64,000 bases of DNA from Acorus gramineus (taxonomy: Eukaryota > Streptophyta > Magnoliopsida > Acorales > Acoraceae): assembly GCA_030737835.1 (NCBI GenBank), contig JAUJYN010000022.1, forward strand, positions 1,828,712-1,892,711. The letters run 5' to 3'. Below are positions 54,530 to 64,000 of this stretch, piece by piece. Every line of letters starts with the position of its first letter. Within the stretch, counting starts at the first letter, position 1. The notes under the pieces are model-generated. The model saw nothing but the letters and a program-made list of their open reading frames with translations. It did no database searches and was not told where the DNA came from. Made by a program: the position numbers and the translations under genes.

Positions 54530-57017
54530 CAAGAGAGATCCGGGTGTTGGAAGCCTTTTGGGAGAGGTTTCGGTGCGCGGAGAGCAACCGGATTTCCCTT
54601 CCTCCCCTTGGTAAGCCTCTTTTCCTCTCTTTTCTTGCATAGATGTATGTTAGGAGGGTGGTTTTGTGGTTGGGAGGCAGTCGGCGGCGGTGGGTGGCCG
54701 TTGGAGGGCTGTGGTGGTGGTCGGAGGCCTTGGGGTGGTCGGTGTTGGTGGTAGAGGAGCTCGGGTAGGAAGTTAGGCAGTCCGAGCAGAGTGTTGGGCA
54801 GTCCCGGGTGTGTTAGCAGCAGGCGCAGCAGGTGGGCGCACCAGGTGGCCGGGCGTGGCGTGCGCGCGGCGTGCTCTTGGGTGGTGCTGCAGGGCGTGCA
54901 GGGTAGGCTGCAGGGCTAGCTCGGGTAGGATGGCTGGGCTGTGCGCGCGGGCAAGCCGGGCTGGCAGGCTGGGCACGCAGGCGAGCAAGGCAGGAGGTGC
55001 TCGGGCATCAGGCGAGCAGTGCCGGGCGTGCAGGCGAACGGTGCTCGGGCCACTCGGCGATGCGCGCAGGCAGGCAGCGCGGGCATGCTGGCAGGCGCGT
55101 TGGGCGCGTGCTGCCAGGCGCGCTGGGCACGTGCTGCGCGGGCGTGCGCGTGGGCGCTGGGTGAGGGTCCCGGGTGCTGGGCGCTGAGCGCTGGGAGCTG
55201 GTCGCGGATACCGGGTGTGCTGGGCGAGGGTGCTGAGCGCTGGGCGCAGGGGCGCTGAGCGCTGGGCACCGCAGAGGTGCATGCGCGCGGGGCGCTGGGC
55301 AGAGGCAGGCGTGCGCGCGGTGAGGAGGGCAGAGGCGGAGGCGTGCTGGGCGCAGGCGTGGGGGTGCAGTGGGTGCGAGCGGGTGGTGCGCGCGTGGTGC
55401 GCGCGGGGCGTGTGGCTGCGCGCGGATAGGGGTGCGGGGTGCTCGCGGGCCAGCAGTGCGGGGTGCTCGCGGGCGGCTGCGCTGGGGCGCAGGGGGCGCG
55501 CGGTGCACCAGGGAGGTTTGGCGGCGTGTCCAGGCGGCGAGCAGGGGACCGGCGGGGCGCGGGGTGCGTGGGCTGAGGCGCGGCGGTGCACCCGGGCGGT
55601 CGGATGGCCGTGGGAGTGGTTGCCGGCCGTGCGGGTGGTTGCCGGAGTGCTCGGGCTAGCGTGCGTGCGGGTCGTATGCACGTTTGCCTGAGTGTTGGGT
55701 GTTTGATTTTGGGTTTTGTGTATTTTTGAGTGTTTAGCAGTATTTGAGGATTTTTACTCACCATATAAATGTCTGTCTTGCAGATCTCGACGGACGGTCG
55801 CGCGTCGACCCGATCTTCGGTGAGTGGGACGATCCAACCCAGTAGGGAGGCGTGACATGCACTTGGGCGTGTACCGTCCTCCCCTGGGGCACCATAGTAA
55901 ATATTAACCTGTTTAAATATGAAAGCTATGAATGCATGACAATCTGTAGTATGCATGCCACCCTAGATTTGTATGCTAGGGACTTATACCCTTAGGACCG
56001 TGTAAGAGCCATGCACCCTGTTATCATGTTTCCATGCTAGGAAAGCCCCGACGATGCATGTTCCCATTTAGTTTATTTATTTAAATAAAATGTGAGCATG
56101 TGATTATTAGTCTGACTTAGTGAATATCATAGGGAGGGGCCTCGCGAGGACAGCGGTGAGACCCGGGCTAGGGTACTCCGTGTTCCTTGTTTGGTTGTCG
56201 GGATGTCCTATATCGGGACCTCACGCTGCCCTCCCAAGGATTCTTTCCCCGTTAATATTCCAACCTTGTTATAATGCATGTTCCCCGCATCTTGGTTATG
56301 CGCCCTGGAGGAATTCTGAGGAATTCAGGACATTAGAGTTGGTAGGATGTGTTGTCTGCGGATCCGAGTGGATCATATGCGATGGATAGGCTGTTCTGTT
56401 CCCTTCGTTGGATCCTTTAGAGACTACCCCGGCGTTGGAAAGGTCGTCCCGTGCAGGGGCTTCCATCAGTAGGCGCCTCCTGATTTGGTAGAAGGACTGC
56501 GCTGAACGTGGGAGTGGCCAAACGACCTACGGAGTGGGGAGAGACTATCGGTGGACCAAGGGTGACCAACAGCCTAGTCAGTCCCAAGAGCCTAGGTCAC
56601 CTATTGTGGGTGAGGGTGAGGGTATGGTGGGCCGGCGATGTGGCGACCCACTGGATTGTAAGTCCCAATATCCTAGGTCACCCTGTTGAGGGTGAGGGTG
56701 AGGGTGTAGTGGGTTGGCGATAGCGACCTGCTGGTTTTGTGTAGTTAGTCCCAATATCCTAGGTCACCCAGTGAGGGTGAGGGTGAGGGTGTAGTGGGTT
56801 GGCGGTAGCGACCCACTGGATTGCGGAGTTGTTGCCATTTTGTGGCTTTGTGTAATGTGTTTGTGGGTTAATGATAACTGGTTTTGGTTAATATAAATTG
56901 TGATGCATGGGTCGTGCTGTTCACTGAGCGTGTGGCTCACCCCTCGCATAATATTTTTCTCCAGTGTCATCTGAGTCGGATCTGGAGGAGGAGCTCCCCG
57001 AGGGACTTCATCAGTAG
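54530..57017 (+). other. Candidate LTR mini-ORF, exons 1-3 (Tekay-3 5' LTR)
   Basis: Exon 1 ends at 54,610 (CCCCTTG|GTAAGC). In the phase-1 frame it reads EAFWERFRCAESNRISLPPL and is open upstream to about 54,298, without an AUG. Exon 2 is 55,784-55,819 (36 nt, LDGRSRVDPIFV). Exon 3 is 56,965 to TAG 57,015-57,017 (SSESDLEEELPEGLHQ). The 1.2 kb intron 1 holds the GC-rich block and intron 2 holds the G-rich repeats. Confidence 0.52.
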
Positions 57018-57471
57018 CGGAGTAGCGCCACGTCCCGCGAGTATCAGAGGCTATCAGCATCCCTTGTGCTTGTATGTATTATTTTCCGTGCTTGGGCACG
57101 TGGTTGTGTTGTATTTGGACGTCTTTGTATATATTGGCTCTCATAGGACATATGATTACGTATCGAGTCTGTAGTATGTTTTGATTACAGATTCAGTCTT
57201 TTAGCTTCCGCATTTTGGTGTGTATATCATGTCAGCCCTGCTTTTGCTGTCTGTGTGTCATTTTAGCTGTTGTGTGCGTATGTTATTGAACTCTTGTTAC
57301 TGATATCATATATACACTTGCCGCGTCCCGGGGTCGGCCGGCCCTGGGGCGTGACACCTTCTTCAGAGCCTGGTCCTGTCAGAGCCAATGGTCCTCTTTT
57401 CGTAGAGATGAGTCCTAGGATTGCTATATGTGTATTCTGATCCTAGTGTCTGGTTTTCTTAGGTTGCTGAT

Positions 57472-58738
57472 ATGCCTCCTCGTAGAGGACGGCGCGGACA
57501 TGGTCCCTCTCGACCTTTGGAGGTTTCCGGACCTACTAGAGGCGAGGATGCTACTGGAGAGTCCACGGCCGTGAGGCCAGGATCGGCGCAGGAGCCTCCC
57601 GCATGGGAACGTGCGTTCGCTCGGTTAGCGGATTTAGTGGAGACTCAGACCAGGGCACTGGAGGCCCAGACCAGAGTGTTGGCGGAGCAGGCGCGGGAGA
57701 TCCAGGAGCTGAGGGCGGCCCGTGATGCAGTTCCACAGGTCCCCTTGGTGGCAGATCCGCCTGTGGTACCCGAAGTACCCCCAGTTCAGGATCCCCTGGC
57801 GAGGGAGGTGGGGCTAGAGGCTGCAGCGCGGGTGCAGCAGAGTGGCCTCGCAGCCTTTCTAAAGCTCCGTCCTCCTGAGTTCTATGGCCAGACAGCGGAT
57901 CCCCTTGCCCCAGAGCGATGGTTGATGGAGGTGGAGGTGATCTTCTCGACCATGCTTTGCACCGATCGCCAGCGAGTCTCCCTTGCCACCTTCATGCTGA
58001 AGGGTAGCGCTGCCGACTGGTGGGCTACCCGAGTGGTGGACATCCCCGAGGGATTGGAGCAGCTTTCTTGGGCAGGATTCCGGAGGTATTTCCTGGAGGA
58101 GTACTTCCCGTTCTCGGAGCGGCAGATCGTGATGCAGGAGTTTGAGCGGTTGACGCAGGGCTCTATGTCTGTCGCCGACTACTCCACGCGCTTCACGAGG
58201 CTATCCAGATTCGCTCCAGCCTTGGTGATGGACGAAGAGGCGAGGTGCCGCCGTTTCGAGCTTGGTCTCTGCAGCGCCATTCGGGTGCATGTCTCCTCCC
58301 ACGCATTCACGAGGTTCTCCGACTTAGTGTCTCGAGCGAAGACCGTCGAGAGAGACCTCGGGATCCAGGTGAGGGCTCCGACAGGCCCCGTTTCGATCAG
58401 TCAGCGGCTGCCTCTCCTCCAGCAAATGTGGTGCCAGAGTGGGATCCAGCACCCATTGCAGCAGTGCCCATCCAGTCCAGGCAGCCGGAGAGGCGGCGCT
58501 GTTTCCATTGTCAGCGCATCGGGCATATCAGATATAATTGCCCAGATGCTGGCCGACCCCGCGTGCAGCCTCAGCGTCAGCAGCCAGTGCAGCCGGCGAG
58601 GCGTGCCCCTGCTCCTCAGCCGCAGTTTGTTCAAGGCAGAGTTGCAGCGCTTTTGGCCGAGGAGGCGCAGGTTCTGGGTATCATGGTTCGAGGTAATGTT
58701 TTGTTTTCCCAGCTCCCTAGAATATATATGTGTTGATT
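57472..58738 (+). pseudogene. Tekay-3 gag with internal deletion
   Basis: ATG at 57,472 begins a gag very similar to Tekay-2 (coiled-coil-like residues ~60-90, core [28 protein letters not shown]). Near 58,383 about 60 nt are missing and the frame shifts. The CCHC zinc knuckle ([14 protein letters not shown], about 58,497-58,545) and the Gln/Pro-rich tail lie in another frame. Sequence homologous to gag-pro ends at about 58,735, just before the protease active site, where LTR-derived DNA begins. Confidence 0.87.
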
Positions 58739-58739
58739 G

Positions 58740-59530
58740 CGGTTAAGCATGTGTGTGATGTTTCGTTGAGTGGATAAGGAGTGGGGTTGTTCGAGTTAAA
58801 GAGGCCGGGTTGTAGCCGTCCCGGCAGGAGGCTCTCATCCGTAGGTACCGCCGATGCAGTCGGAGGGGTACTGATCGTGGGAGTATGCCAGGTAGGGGCT
58901 AACCCGGAAATGGATTAATGGATGATGTCGCGAGCGTGGAATCGTTCTCCCCTTCGTTGGACCCAAGTAGGGACTCCTCAGCGTTAGAGAGGCCTTCCTG
59001 ACAGAGGGCTCCCCTCAGTAGGCACCCCCTGATTTTGATTACGGACTGTGCTGAATTGTGGGAGCGGACCAGGCGGCCTACGGTGTGGAGGAGAGGCTAC
59101 CGGTGGACCAGGGGTGAAGAACAGTCTAAATCTCTCCCAAAGTCCCAATATGTCTCCTGATGGGAGTGAGGGTGTGGATGAGACAAAGACGCGTCGCCTC
59201 GTGACCCAATTGTTGTTCGACCGTTTGTTGTTCGACCGTTCCCACGGGTGTTGGGTCCGGTCTTGAGATGGAGATTAAAGGATATCGGTGGGTGATTATC
59301 TAGATGTAGATGATCCGGTGAGGTTGGTAATGTTCTTTAATAGTGATGTCTTCTTTTAGTGTTCCTTTTCTGGTTTAAGGGGCTGCGTGAGGTCAGCGTT
59401 GAGACCCGAGCTAGGGTACTTCGTGTTCCTTGTTTGGTTGTCGGGGTATCCTATATTGGGACCTCATGCTGCTCTCCCAAGGTTTCTTTTCCCAGTCAAG
59501 GGATACCCTGGAAGCATCAGCTGGTGATGG
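58740..59530 (+). repeat. LTR-derived filler inside Tekay-3
   Basis: Blocks such as GATCGTGGGAGTATGCC, CCTGACAGAGGGCTCC, GCTACCGGTGGACCAGGG and GTTGGGTCCGG occur in the order expected for the interior of a forward subfamily-2 LTR, but both LTR ends are missing. It replaces the protease and most of RT. No coding region is present. Confidence 0.7.
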
Positions 59531-59534
59531 ATCG

Positions 59535-59868
59535 AGTGCGAGTTTAGATGGAGCTTATGGCCTTTCTGGGCTATGTGATTTGTGGTGAAGGTATATCTGT
59601 GGACCCGGGTAAGACGCTTGCTATGTCGAATTGGCGTAGGCCGTCGAACCCCGCAAGGATTCGGAGCTTCCCGAGTTGGCTGGTCATTGTAGGAAGCTTG
59701 ACGAGGGACTCTCGAAGATAGCTGTTCCTCTTAACCGCCTTACTCGGAAGGATGTCCGGTTCGAGTGGTCCCCGTCTTGCGAGGAGAGCTTCCTGGAGTT
59801 TTATCGGAGGCTCACCTCAGCGCCAATTCTTACCTCTCCGTCTTGGAGTGGTGGGTTCGCAGTTGGAT
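59535..59868 (+). pseudogene. Tekay-3 RT C-terminal piece
   Basis: A fragment corresponds to the RT thumb/connection ([20 protein letters not shown], then [20 protein letters not shown]) up to the start of RNase H (WSGGFAV). It has several frame changes. It jumps at 59,869 to integrase C-terminal sequence, so RNase H and the integrase core are deleted. Confidence 0.82.
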
Positions 59869-60100
59869 AAAGGTGTCCACGATCCTGCTCACGTCGTCCC
59901 GTTCGAGCCGCTCGTCTCTGAGCCGGACAGTCATTCGTGGAGCAGTCGATTGAGATCATGGACCGCCGCGTGAGGAGGCTCTACACCAAGACCGTCCAGT
60001 TGGTCGAGGTGCGATGGCAGCACCGTTCCGGTGTCGAGGACACTTGGGAGCTCAAGGATGCCAGGTGTGACGCGTATCCGCATCTTTTCCCCTCCTAGAT
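59869..60100 (+). pseudogene. Tekay-3 integrase C-terminus with chromodomain
   Basis: It begins VHDPAHVVPFEPLV and after a one-base shift continues with IEIMDRRVRRLYTKTVQLVE, RWQHRSGVEDTWEL and YPHLFPS followed by TAG (about 60,097-60,099). Aromatic and acidic positions (VRW, DTWEL, YPHLF) fit the chromodomain of plant chromoviruses, which targets integration to heterochromatin. This is the only chromodomain in the window and the main basis for the lineage call. Confidence 0.82.
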
Positions 60101-60130
60101 GTTTTTGCATATTTTGAGGACAAAATTTCC

Positions 60131-60144
60131 TAAGGGGGGAAGAA
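60131..60144 (+). promoter_or_regulatory. Polypurine tract of Tekay-3
   Basis: TAAGGGGGGAAGAA lies directly before the 3' LTR start TGTTATATATG. It is the expected plus-strand primer site and is missing from Tekay-2. Confidence 0.88.
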
Positions 60145-63100
60145 TGTTATATATGTGTCACTTTTAACCTGCTGGTAACCGTTGGAGCGTTCTGGCAGTT
60201 TTTCATTTTTTTCGATTTTCGATCGAACCGCTAATTTTTGGACTGTTAGCTATCGTCCTGAGTTAGAGGACTCCGATTGGAAATCTAACTGCATATTTGG
60301 TGTCCTGGTGCCATTTTAGGCCTCTCACGAAAATTTCATCGAATTCCGGCAACGTTTCTGAAATTTCACAGTTCCGGGGCGTATCCGGGTTTTAAGTCGC
60401 TCGCTATATATATGTGAGATCTAATTTTTGATGAGCACTATTCATCATCCCTACCAATTGCTTTTCTCTCTCCCCTCTCTTATTTTCTCCCTTTTGAGCC
60501 CCTTAGAGACCTCAAACCCAAAAACCTAAAGCATAGGAAGTGTAGATCGGGTCCCGATCTACACCCCGGTGCTTTCAAATCCGGATTCCGGCAAGTTTTG
60601 CCCCTCCGTCCCCCTCTCTTCTCCTCTGTTTTGGGCCATTTCGGAGGCCAAGAGAGATCCGGGCGTTGGAAGCCTTTTGAGAGAGGTTTCGGTGCGCGGA
60701 GAGCAACCGGATTTCCCTTCCTCCCCTTGGTAAGCCTCTTTTCCTCTCTTTTCTTGCATAGATGTATGTTAGGAGGGTGGTTTTGTGGTTGGGAGGCGGT
60801 CGGCGGCGGTGGGTGGCCGTCGGAGGGCTGTGGTGGTGGTCGGAGGCCTTGGGGTGGTCGGTGTTGTGGTAGAGGAGCTCGGGTAGGGAGTTAGGCAGTC
60901 CGGGCAGAGTGTTGGGCAGTCCCGGGTGTGTTAGCAGCAGGCGCAGCAGGTGGGCGCACCAGGTGGCCGGGCGCGCGGGTGCGTGCATGTAGGCGTGCGC
61001 GCGGCGTGCGCTCGGGTGGTGCTGCAGGGCGTGCAGGGTAGGCTGGCAGGGCTAGCTCGGGCAGGATGGCTGGGCTGTGCGCGCGGGCAGGCCGGGCTGG
61101 CAGGCTGGGCGCGCAGGCGAGCAAGGCAGGCGGTGCTCGGGCATCAGGCGAGCAGTGCCGGGCGTGCAGGCGAACGGTGCTCGGGCCACTCGGCGATGCG
61201 CGCAGGCAGGCAGCGCGGGCATGCTAGCAGGCGCGTTGGGCGCGTGCTGCCAGGCGCGCTGGGCACGTGCTGCGCGGGCGTGCGCGTGGGCGCTGGGTGA
61301 GGGTCCCGGGTGCTGGGCGCTGAGCGCTGGGAGCTGGTTGCGGATACCGGGTGTGCTGGGCGAGGGTGGTGAGCGCTGGGCGCAGGGGCGCTGGGCGCAG
61401 GGCACCGCAGAGGTGCATGCGCGCGGGGCGCTGGGCAGAGGCATGCGTGCGCGCGGTGAGGAGGGCAGAGGCGGAGGCGTGCTGGGCGCAGGCGTGGGGG
61501 TGCAGTGGGTGCGAGCGGGTGGTGCGCGTGGGTAGAGGCTGGTAGGTGCGCGCGGATAGGGGCTGGAGGTGCGCGCGGGGTGCACGCGGGGCGTGCGAGA
61601 GTGCTCGCGGGCCAGCGCGGGGTGTGCGCGGGCGGCTGCGCAGGGGGCGCGTGGTACACCAGGGAGGTTCGGCGGCGTGTCCAGGCGGCGGGCAGGGGCC
61701 CGGCGGGGCGCGGGGTGCGTGGGCTGAGGCGCGGCGGTGCACCTAGGTGGTCGGGTGGCCGTGCGGGTGGTTGTCGGCCGTGTGGGTGGTTGCCGGAGTG
61801 CTCAGGCTAGCGTGCGTGCGGGTCGTATGCACGTTTTGGGTGTTTGATTTTGGGTTTTGTGTATTTTTGAGTGTTTAGCAGTATTTGAGGATTTTACTCA
61901 CCGCATTGATTACCCTGTCTTGCAGATCTTGACGGACGGTCGCGCGACGACCTGATCTCCGGTGAGTGGGACGATCCAACCCAGTAGGGAGGCGTTACAT
62001 GCATTTGGGCGTGTACCGTCCTCCCCTGGGGCACCATAGTAAATATTAACCTGTTTAATATGAAAAGCATGATAATCTGTAGTATGCATGCCACCCTAGA
62101 CTTTGTGTGCTAGGGACTTGTACCCTTAGGACCCGTATAAGAACCATGCACCCTGTTATCATGTTTCCATGCTAGGAAAGCCCTGACCGATGCATGTTCC
62201 TATTTAGTTTAATTTAATGAGTAATAAAATGCGAGCATGTGATTATTAGCCGTCTTAGTGAATATTATAGGGGAGGGGCCTCGCGAGGACAGCGGTGAGA
62301 CCCGGGCTAGGGTACTCCGTGTTCCTTGTTTGGTTGTCGGGATGTCCTATATCGGGACCTCACGCTGCCCTCCCAAGGATTCTTTCCCCGTTAATATTCA
62401 AACCTTGTTATAACTAGTATGCATGTTCCCCGCATCTTGGTTATGCGCCCTGGAGGAATTCTGAGGAATTCAGGACATTAGAGTTGGTAGGATGTGTTGT
62501 CTGCGGATCCGAGTGGATCATATGCGATGGATAGGCTGTTCTGTTCCCTTCGTTGGATCCCTTAGAGACTACCCCGGCGTTGGAATGGTCGTCCCGTGCA
62601 GGGGCTTCCATCAGTAGGCGCCTCCTGATTTGGTAGAAGGACTGCGCTGAACGTGGGAGTGGCCAAACGACCTACGGAGTGGGGAGAGACTATCGGTGGA
62701 CCAAGGGTGACCAACCGCCTAGTCAGTCCCAAGAGCCTAGGTCACCTATTTGAGGGTGAGGGTGAGGGTATGGTGGGCCGGCGATGTGGCGACCCACTAG
62801 ATTGTAAGTCCCAATATCCTATGTCACTCCTGTTGAGGGGTAGGGTGAGGGTGTAGTAGGTTGGCGATAGCGACCTGCTGGATTGGTGTAGTTAGTCCTA
62901 ATATCCTTGGTCACCCAGTGAGGGTGAGGATGAGGGTGGAGTGGGTTGGCGGTAGCGACCCACTGCATTGCGGAGTTGTTGCCATTTTGTGGCTTGTGTA
63001 ATGTGTTTGTGGATTATTGATAACTGGTTTTGATTAATATAAATTGTGATGCATGGGTCGTGCTGTTCACTGAGCGTGTGGCTCACCCCTCGCATAATAT

Positions 63101-63499
63101 TTTTCTCCAGTGTCATCTGAGTCGGATCTGGAGGAGGAGCTCCCCGAGGGACTTCATCAGTAGCGGAGTAGCGCCACGTCCCGCGAGTATCAGAGGCTAT
63201 CAGCATCCCTTGTGCTTGTATGTATTATTTTCCGTGCTTGGGCACGTGTTTGTGTTGTAGTTGGATGTCTTTGTATATTTATTGGCTCTCACAGGACATA
63301 TGATTATGTATCGAGTTGTAGTATGTTTTGATTACAAATTCAGTCTTTTAGCTTCCGCATTTGGTGTGTATATCATGTCAGCCCTGCTTTGGTCTGTGTG
63401 TCATTTTAGCTGTTGTGTGAGTATGTTATTGAACTCTTGTTACTGATATCATATATACACCTGCCGCGTCTCGGGGTCGGCCGGCTTTGGGGCGTGACA
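60145..63499 (+). repeat. Tekay-3 3' LTR (3,355 bp)
   Basis: Colinear with the 5' LTR; ends GGGGCGTGACA. It is followed directly by GC-rich DNA of another LTR, without a matching target duplication. Confidence 0.9.
60666..63163 (+). other. Candidate LTR mini-ORF in Tekay-3 3' LTR (stop in exon 1)
   Basis: Exon 1 ends at 60,729 and has a TGA about 50 nt before its end relative to the 5' LTR copy. Exon 2 is 61,926-61,961 (36 nt). Exon 3 is 63,111 to TAG 63,161-63,163 with the same 16 residues as the 5' LTR. Splice sites are intact. Confidence 0.42.
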
Positions 63500-64000
63500 C
63501 GCACCCTGCGCGTACCACCCGCTCGCACCACCCGCTCGACCAGCCCCGGGTGCACCCGCGCGCACTGCGCCCCAGCGCAGCGCTCGCACACCTGCCCGCT
63601 CACACTCCCCGCTCGCACCGACTGCTCGCCCTGCGCGCACTACGCCTCCTGCGCAGCACCCGCACACCACCCGCTCGTCCACGCGCCCCTGCCCAGCGCT
63701 CCGCCCACACGCCGCGCACTGCGCTCAGCGCGCCCGACCGCACGCGCCTAGATAGCCCGTCAGCATGTGCCTAGCGCGCCTGCCCTCAGCTCGCCCGCCT
63801 ACGCCTGCTTGCCTGCATGCGCCGCTGCCCGCATGCGCCCGAACCTTACCCAAGGAAAAGAGAGGAAGGGAAAGGGACCGGGAGCTCTTCGTGCACCGAA
63901 ACGCCTCCCCAAAGACCTCCACCACCAAGCTCTTCCTCAGCCCTTGAAATGGCTGAAAACAGGGGAGAAAAGAGGGCGTTAGAGGGGGTCGAACTCGTCG
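63500..64000 (-). repeat. GC-rich part and exon 1 of a minus-strand LTR, cut by window end
   Basis: After ~350 bp of GC-rich DNA, the minus strand shows exon 1 ending CCTTGG|GTAAGG at 63,850, with the frame VVEVFGEAFRCTKSSRSLSL open upstream to at least about 63,930 and no TAG. It belongs to subfamily 1. It could be the continuation of LTR fragment E, but 1-2 kb of LTR would then be missing at the Tekay-3 junctions. Confidence 0.7.

Larger units (their letters stand above)
54021..57356 (+). repeat. Tekay-3 5' LTR (3,336 bp)
   Basis: It runs from TGTTATATTTG to GGGGCGTGACA. TATATATA at 54,285-54,292 is a good core promoter candidate. It contains exon modules, a 0.9 kb GC-rich block (54,780-55,690) and GTCCCAATATCC repeats (56,575-56,815). 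Confidence 0.9.
54021..63499 (+). mobile_element. Tekay-3: chromovirus with two ~3.34 kb LTRs and a gutted interior
   Basis: The 5' LTR is 54,021-57,356 and the 3' LTR is 60,145-63,499. They are colinear with a few percent divergence by eye. The interior is only 2.8 kb: gag, an LTR-derived filler, a short RT piece, and the integrase tail with chromodomain, then a polypurine tract. Flanks GATGG and CGCAC do not match, so there is no target duplication. An exchange between elements, or deletion at one end, is likely. The primer site region after the 5' LTR is degenerate (TCAGAGCCTGG is recognisable). Confidence 0.87.

Overview
The window is plant nuclear DNA and consists almost entirely of nested LTR retrotransposons. 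I see no intact host gene, rRNA, tRNA, CRISPR array or organellar segment. The evidence for a flowering-plant genome is: Ty3/gypsy chromovirus proteins with a C-terminal chromodomain remnant and a primer site matching initiator tRNA-Met; a Tat/Ogre-type pol with two RNase H domains; an intron-containing antisense gene with a plant mobile domain (PMD); and very long LTRs (2.6-3.7 kb). I cannot name the species. Three chromovirus (Tekay/Del-like) bodies are present: Tekay-1 on the minus strand (1-4,628, cut by the window edge), Tekay-2 (23,233-34,687) and Tekay-3 (54,021-63,499). All coding regions carry stops, frameshifts or deletions.

Layout. 1-4,935: Tekay-1 internal region and the end of its LTR, joined head-to-head to a forward LTR fragment (4,936-6,442). 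6,443-20,206: Tat-1, 5'-truncated, with RNase H/aRNase H/integrase on the plus strand, a long non-coding stretch, the antisense PMD/coiled-coil gene (10,836-14,422, minus) and a 3' LTR split by a 3.7 kb solo chromovirus LTR (15,818-19,566). 20,401-21,413: a truncated forward LTR. 21,414-38,344: Tat-2 remnant (same antisense gene plus LTR), interrupted by Tekay-2 with a perfect 5-bp target duplication (CCCTG). Tekay-2 itself contains a second copy of its own left flank (30,575-31,511), so it is a rearranged or duplicated locus. 38,345-41,749: a decayed gag-like fragment, an inverted Tat LTR piece and an AT-rich LTR-like segment. 41,750-54,020: a pile of minus-strand LTRs nested in one another (solo LTR A containing B and C; fragments D and E). 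54,021-63,499: Tekay-3, heavily deleted. 63,500-64,000: the GC-rich part of another minus-strand LTR.

Most notable observation. The chromovirus LTRs are not plain promoters. Each carries a conserved exon/intron layout: a donor GTAAG or GTGAG about 0.6 kb in, then a 36-nt exon, then a 3' exon. In seven LTR copies the 3' exon keeps exactly 2 nt + 16 codons + TAG in one frame, with synonymous differences between copies, and it joins in frame to the 36-nt exon wherever both survive. A second LTR subfamily keeps a different, longer frame. Each LTR, including each solo LTR, may therefore be a small spliced transcription unit encoding a short peptide with an acidic tail. A second notable item is the five-exon antisense PMD gene in the Tat elements; two of its exons have identical lengths in the two copies. 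Short perfect hairpins recur in both LTR families.
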